From Micromonospora saelicesensis (GTDB taxonomy: Bacteria > Actinomycetota > Actinomycetes > Mycobacteriales > Micromonosporaceae), in the NCBI RefSeq assembly GCF_900091575.1, contig NZ_FMCR01000001.1:310001-374000 (forward strand): a DNA stretch of 64,000 nucleotides, written 5' to 3'. This document shows, in pieces, positions 60,000-64,000 of this stretch. Positions within the stretch are counted from its first letter, which is position 1; the number at the start of each line of letters is the position of its first letter. The translations under genes were made by a program, and so were the position numbers. The notes under the pieces are model-generated. The model was not told where the DNA came from. It saw only the letters and a program-made list of their open reading frames with translations, and made no database searches.

Positions 60000-60875
60000 C
60001 TAGACCCGCAGGTAGAAGCGCAGGGTGATCCAGGCGGTGCCCGCGCTGACCAGACCACCGACGCCAGCCATCAGCGGGAAGATGAACAGGATGTCGCCCC
60101 AGGTGATCGGCGAGAGCAGACCCTGCAACGCGCTCAACGACCCGTCGAAGAGCAGATACTTCGCCGCGACCAGCGCCACCAGACCGAGCAGTGAACCGAT
60201 CAGGCCGGCCACCACGGCCTCCAGCACGAACGGCGCCTGGATGAACCAGTTGGATGCGCCGACCAGCTTCATGACCGCCACCTCACGCCGCTTGCTGTAC
60301 GCGGCCACCTGAATGGTGTTCGCGACCAGCAGCAGGGCGGCGATCGCCATCACGATGGCGGCAGCCAGGGCGATGTTCTGGATCGAGGTGAGGATGTTGA
60401 AGATCTTGTCGAGCAGTCGACTCTGGTCGATGATCTCCTCGACACCCGCGGTGTCCTTGTACTGGTCGTAGACGTTCTTGTACTGCTCCGGGTTGTTCAG
60501 CTTGAGCCGGAACGCCTCGGGCAGCTGGTCCGGCTTGACCGCGTTCACCAGGTCCGGCGCGTCCTGGTACATCTCCTTGAAGCGCTTGTACGCCTCGTCC
60601 TTGTTGACGTAGAGGACGTCCTTGACCAGGGGGTCGCTGTCGAGCTTGGTCTGCAGGTCGGTGCGCTCCTGCTCGGTCACCTCCTGAGTCAAGAAGATCG
60701 AGACTTCGATGTTCTTGTAGTAGAGGTCCTTCATGTCGTCGACCTGGCGGTACATGAGACCGCTGGCGCCGAGCATGGTCAGCGAGACCGCCATCGTGAT
60801 GATCATCGCGATGGACATGGTCACGTTGCGCCACAGTCCGACCAGTACCTCGGACAGGACGTATTTCACGCGCAT
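60000..60875 (-). CDS. ftsX: cell division ABC permease FtsX
   Basis: 291 residues. One N-terminal membrane segment (18-40), an outer domain of about 120 residues (IEVSIFLTQEVTEQERTDLQ, DLVNAVKPDQLPEAFRLKL), then three membrane segments with AAYSKRREVAVMKLVGASNW before the second. With FtsE it controls peptidoglycan hydrolases (RipC-type in actinobacteria) at the septum. FtsE is encoded 67 bases upstream. Confidence 0.96.
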   Translation of the reverse strand: MRVKYVLSEVLVGLWRNVTMSIAMIITMAVSLTMLGASGLMYRQVDDMKDLYYKNIEVSIFLTQEVTEQERTDLQTKLDSDPLVKDVLYVNKDEAYKRFKEMYQDAPDLVNAVKPDQLPEAFRLKLNNPEQYKNVYDQYKDTAGVEEIIDQSRLLDKIFNILTSIQNIALAAAIVMAIAALLLVANTIQVAAYSKRREVAVMKLVGASNWFIQAPFVLEAVVAGLIGSLLGLVALVAAKYLLFDGSLSALQGLLSPITWGDILFIFPLMAGVGGLVSAGTAWITLRFYLRV

Positions 60876-60942
60876 CGGGATTTCCTCCGGGTCTCCGGCA
60901 TGAGGTGTTCGTCGTCAGGCTGCGCAGGGGTGGAGCGCCGGC

Positions 60943-61623
60943 TCACCCGTAGACGCCGCGGGCCTGGTCACGCACGATGCGACCGCTCTCAATCTCAACG
61001 ACGCGGCGGCGCATCTGGTTCACGATGTTGGAGTCGTGGGTGACCATCACGACGGTCGTGCCGGTGCGATTGATCCGGTCCAGCAGGCGCATGATCTCAA
61101 TCGAGGTGTCCGGGTCCAGGTTTCCGGTGGGCTCGTCCGCCAGCAGGATCAGCGGACGGTTCACGAACGCCCGGGCGACGGCGACCCGCTGCTGCTCACC
61201 ACCGGAGAGCTCGTGCGGGTAGCGGTGCTCCTTGCCACCGAGCCCGACCAGCTCCAGCACCTCCGGCACGACCCGGCGGGCAACCGCCTTCGTCTTGCCG
61301 ATCACCTCGAGGGCGAACGCCACGTTCTCGTACGCGGTGCGGTTGGGCAGCAGCCGGAAGTCCTGGAAGACGCAGCCGATCGAGCGCCGGAAGTGGGGTC
61401 GCTTCCAGGAGCGCATCGACGTGACGTCCTTGCCGTTGACGACGACGCGCCCCTTGTTGGGGGCCACCTCGTGCAGCAGCATTTTGATGATCGTGGACTT
61501 GCCGGAGCCGGATGGACCGATGAAGAAGACGAACTCGCCCTTCTCGATCGAGACGGACACGTTGTCGAGCGAAGGCCGGGACGCCTTCGGGTACGTCTTC
61601 GTCACTTGCTCAAGCTGAATCAC
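60943..61623 (-). CDS. ftsE: cell division ABC ATPase FtsE
   Basis: 226 residues from GTG 61623, the usual start ([12 protein letters not shown]). Walker [12 protein letters not shown]-loop FQDFRLLPN, signature [15 protein letters not shown] and Walker [13 protein letters not shown] are intact. It drives FtsX; the genes form an operon. An upstream reading from 61659 has no conserved sequence. Confidence 0.96.
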   Translation of the reverse strand: MIQLEQVTKTYPKASRPSLDNVSVSIEKGEFVFFIGPSGSGKSTIIKMLLHEVAPNKGRVVVNGKDVTSMRSWKRPHFRRSIGCVFQDFRLLPNRTAYENVAFALEVIGKTKAVARRVVPEVLELVGLGGKEHRYPHELSGGEQQRVAVARAFVNRPLILLADEPTGNLDPDTSIEIMRLLDRINRTGTTVVMVTHDSNIVNQMRRRVVEIESGRIVRDQARGVYG

Positions 61624-61741
61624 GGGTGGTGAGTCTACGCGGTGTAACAACTGAGCCAAGCCCCACGCCCCGCCGATCCGGCACGAGTCGTCGAATCAGG
61701 CCTCTACCTGGAGATCGATGACGCGCTCCGCCCGCGCGCCG

Positions 61742-62863
61742 TCACGCACCGTCGCCAGCGAGCTGACGCTGCTTGCGCCAACGGATGCCGGCCTCGATGA
61801 AATCGTCGAGGTCGCCGTCGAAGACCCCGCTCGGATTGCCGGTCTCCTGCTCGGTTCGGAGATCCTTCACCATCTGATACGGGTGCAGGACGTAGGAGCG
61901 CATCTGGTCGCCCCACGAGCTCGTACCGCCGCTCTTGAGGCCGGCCATCTTCTCTTCCTCCTCCTGGCGCTTGCGCTCCAGGAGCCGGGCCTGGAGCACC
62001 CGCAGCGCGGAGGCCTTGTTCTGCAACTGGGACTTCTCGTTCTGGCAGGTCACCACGATGCCCGTCGGAATGTGCGTCAGGCGCACCGCGGAGTCGGTGG
62101 TGTTGACGCTCTGCCCACCCGGCCCGGAGGACCGGTAGACGTCGACCCGAACCTCGTTCTCCGGGATGTCGATGTGGTCGGTCTGCTCGGTGACCGGCAG
62201 AACCTCGACGCCCGCGAAGCTGGTCTGCCGACGACCCTGGTTGTCGAACGGGCTGATCCGGACCAGCCGGTGCGTGCCCGACTCGACGCTGAGCGTGCCG
62301 TACGCGTACGGCACCTTGACCGCGAAGGTGGCCGACTTCAGGCCCGCCTCCTCGGCGTACGAGGTCTCGTAGACCTCGGTGGGGTAGCCGTGCCGCTCCG
62401 CCCAGCGCAGGTACATCCGCAGCAGCATCTCGGCGAAGTCCGCGGCGTCCACGCCACCCGCGCCGGCCCGGATGGCTACCAGCGCCTCCCGGGAGTCGTA
62501 CTCGCCGGAGAGCAGGGTGCGGACCTCCATCTCCTGGATGGCCTTGGTCAGCCCGGTGATCTCCGACTCGACCTCGGTCAGCACACCCGGGTCGGCCTCG
62601 GCCTCGGCCAGCTCCAGCAGCACCTGGGCGTCGTCGAGGCCGGAACGCAGGCTGCCCAGCTTGCTGATCTCGCCGTTGACGTACGACAGCTGCGAGGTCA
62701 CCTGCTGGGCCTTGGCCTGGTCGTCCCACAGATCGGGGGCGGAGGCCTCCTGCTCCAGGCGGGCCTTGTCCTCGTGGAGGCGGTCGAGGTTGAGGACGGC
62801 CTCGATGTTTCGCAGGGTCGCGTCGAGTTCCTTGAGCTGTTCGGCGTAATCGGCAGCGGTCAC
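61742..62863 (-). CDS. prfB: peptide chain release factor 2
   Basis: 373 residues from GTG 62863 (a TTG at 62872 is less likely). Stop-codon recognition motif SPF (in [13 protein letters not shown]) and the GGQ motif [15 protein letters not shown], as in RF2 for UGA/UAA. Its gene lacks the programmed frameshift found in many bacteria, as expected for actinobacteria. No Shine-Dalgarno; TACGCT eight bases upstream fits a -10 box, so the message may be nearly leaderless. Confidence 0.95.
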   Translation of the reverse strand: MTAADYAEQLKELDATLRNIEAVLNLDRLHEDKARLEQEASAPDLWDDQAKAQQVTSQLSYVNGEISKLGSLRSGLDDAQVLLELAEAEADPGVLTEVESEITGLTKAIQEMEVRTLLSGEYDSREALVAIRAGAGGVDAADFAEMLLRMYLRWAERHGYPTEVYETSYAEEAGLKSATFAVKVPYAYGTLSVESGTHRLVRISPFDNQGRRQTSFAGVEVLPVTEQTDHIDIPENEVRVDVYRSSGPGGQSVNTTDSAVRLTHIPTGIVVTCQNEKSQLQNKASALRVLQARLLERKRQEEEEKMAGLKSGGTSSWGDQMRSYVLHPYQMVKDLRTEQETGNPSGVFDGDLDDFIEAGIRWRKQRQLAGDGA

Positions 62864-62927
62864 GACAGACAAGCGTACTGTGCCGGGAGCGGAGCAGCTC
62901 GTTCCCTATGCGCGAACCCGCTGGCCG

Positions 62928-63443
62928 TCACCCGACGGGGGCGGACTTCAACCACGACAGGGCCGCCCGGTGGTAGGCGACGGCGAACTCCAGCGCGCTG
63001 GCGTCGTACGTCTCGCCGTCCCGTTTGGCGTTCTTCACCTGCTCCCGAACCTGGGCGAGGGCCTCGGTGTGGTATTCGTTGGCCGAGGCGTACAGGCCCT
63101 TCAGCTGGCTGGCGGAGTGCAGGTTGCCGAAAGCCATCCGGAGCGCTATCGGGTTGCGGATGGTGTCGCGCCCCGGGTTCTCCGCGAGCCAGCGGGAAAA
63201 CGTCCGTTTTCCGCTGGCGGTGAGTGCGTAGGGCTGGCTCATCCGCGGGCCCGGCTTGCCGAGCCGCACGAAACCCCGCTCAGCCAGCACCGGCAACTCG
63301 CGGTACACCTGACTGCGGGTCATCGACCAGTACGGCGCCAGACGGCGCTCAGCGGCGGCCATCAACTGACCGCCTGTCATCGGGCCCTCGTGGAGGAGGC
63401 CGAGCAGGGCCGCCGCCGTAGGGTTGACTCCGGAATCCGCCAT
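62928..63443 (-). CDS. PadR-family transcriptional regulator
   Basis: 171 residues from ATG 63443. Winged HTH: NPTAAALLGLLHEGPMTGGQ, SMTRSQVYRELPVLAERGFV, SQPYALTASGKRTF, followed by a helical C-terminal half (LKGLYASANEYHTEALAQVR) as in PadR-s1/AphA-like proteins. PadR members usually repress their own gene and an exporter; no obvious target is adjacent. Confidence 0.85.
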   Translation of the reverse strand: MADSGVNPTAAALLGLLHEGPMTGGQLMAAAERRLAPYWSMTRSQVYRELPVLAERGFVRLGKPGPRMSQPYALTASGKRTFSRWLAENPGRDTIRNPIALRMAFGNLHSASQLKGLYASANEYHTEALAQVREQVKNAKRDGETYDASALEFAVAYHRAALSWLKSAPVG

Positions 63444-63619
63444 GCCCACTACGCTGCCACTTTGCGCACGCGGCGTCCAGGATTTGCCGGTTTGCCACCC
63501 GACAGGACTTCCTAAGTGCACTGTCGGCGGCAGACTGTCCGTTGAGGACTATCGATGGATTGCACATTCCGGGCGTCCGCCGGCGGCGCCCACGCGCGCC
63601 GCCGGCGGGTCGTCGCCGG

Positions 63620-64000
63620 TCAGCCCATGTGGGGGTACGTGTGGTCGGTCGGCGGCACGAAGGTCTCCTTGATCGTCCGCGGGGAGATCCAACGGACCAG
63701 GTTCAGCCAGGAGCCGGCCTTGTCGTTGGTGCCGCTGGCGCGGGCGCCACCGAAGGGCTGCTGCCCGACCACCGCGCCGGTCGGCTTGTCGTTGATGTAG
63801 AAGTTGCCGGCCGCGTACCGCATGCGCTCGCCGACCGACTCGACGACCCGACGGTCGGTGGCGAACACCGAGCCGGTCAACGCGTACGGGGCGATCGACT
63901 CCGCCTGCGCGACCACCTCGTCGAACCGGGCGTCGTCGAACACGTGCACGCCCAGGATCGGCCCGAAGTACTCGGTGGTGAAGGTCTCGTGGGCGGCGTC
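63620..64000 (-). CDS. pruA: delta-1-pyrroline-5-carboxylate dehydrogenase (partial, 3' end)
   Basis: The last 127 residues; the 5' part lies beyond the window. HETFTTEYFGPILGVHVFDD, GNFYINDKPTGAVVGQQPFG and GARASGTNDKAGSWLNLVRW are typical of the C-terminal third of aldehyde dehydrogenases of the P5CDH type, which oxidise glutamate semialdehyde in proline breakdown. The catalytic Cys is not in the visible part. Confidence 0.9.
   Translation of the reverse strand, partial: DAAHETFTTEYFGPILGVHVFDDARFDEVVAQAESIAPYALTGSVFATDRRVVESVGERMRYAAGNFYINDKPTGAVVGQQPFGGARASGTNDKAGSWLNLVRWISPRTIKETFVPPTDHTYPHMG

Overview
The window is 64 kb of very GC-rich DNA, about 70% by eye, except for a poorer patch near 1.6-5.5 kb. 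Genes start freely with GTG and TTG, and many neighbours overlap by ATGA or GTGA. With FtsEX-SmpB-tmRNA-RF2 order, TipA-like and GlxA-like regulators and a tuberculostearic-acid gene pair, it reads as a chromosome segment of a filamentous actinomycete. Micromonosporaceae (Micromonospora or a relative) is the best fit. That is an inference from gene content; no rRNA is present.

Layout. 0-1.6 kb: the end of an unrecognised gene, a cysteine hydrolase and a small flavoprotein. 2.0-8.7 kb: a low-GC accessory block with an octameric-membrane-protein (8xMP/RipA-like) gene, a convergent TIR/deoxyribosyltransferase-like P-loop ATPase, and a large PLD-nuclease/SF2 helicase; it looks like a phage-defence island. 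8.7-12 kb is scarred ground: a frameshifted gene, a fossil of a second helicase, a hydrolase whose tail is written in that fossil, and a HigBA-type toxin-antitoxin pair under a 32-bp palindrome. 12-27 kb is ordinary actinomycete gene content (two paralogous membrane proteins, an epoxide hydrolase behind a possible leader-peptide attenuator, gluconokinase, a beta-lactamase-like serine hydrolase, a TipA-type regulator, a GGDEF-EAL protein), ending with a toxin-antitoxin locus whose toxin has lost its middle.

27-45.5 kb: an ArsR/SRPBCC operon, a tmsA-tmsB-like pair for 10-methyl fatty acids, a GlxA regulator facing an MFS exporter, a MoxR-ATPase/VWA pair, a two-component system, hemerythrin and aldo-keto reductases, a membrane-anchored chitin/cellulose monooxygenase, and a 40-residue zinc-free ribosomal protein bL36. 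46.2-52.9 kb: a compact five-gene operon (O-carbamoyltransferase, MFS exporter, BioF2/FemX-like GNAT, sulfotransferase, ATP-grasp ligase) behind its own promoter-like sequence. It has the look of a small biosynthetic cluster without PKS or NRPS for a carbamoylated, sulfated, amide-linked metabolite, and is the most interesting candidate here.

53-64 kb is core genome on the minus strand: tRNA-Ala(GGC), YqgE, then tmRNA, SmpB, FtsX, FtsE, RF2, a PadR regulator and the 3' part of pruA, together with a plus-strand benzoylformate-decarboxylase-like enzyme. Several strong hairpins separate transcription units. No CRISPR array, insertion sequence, integrase or rRNA was seen.
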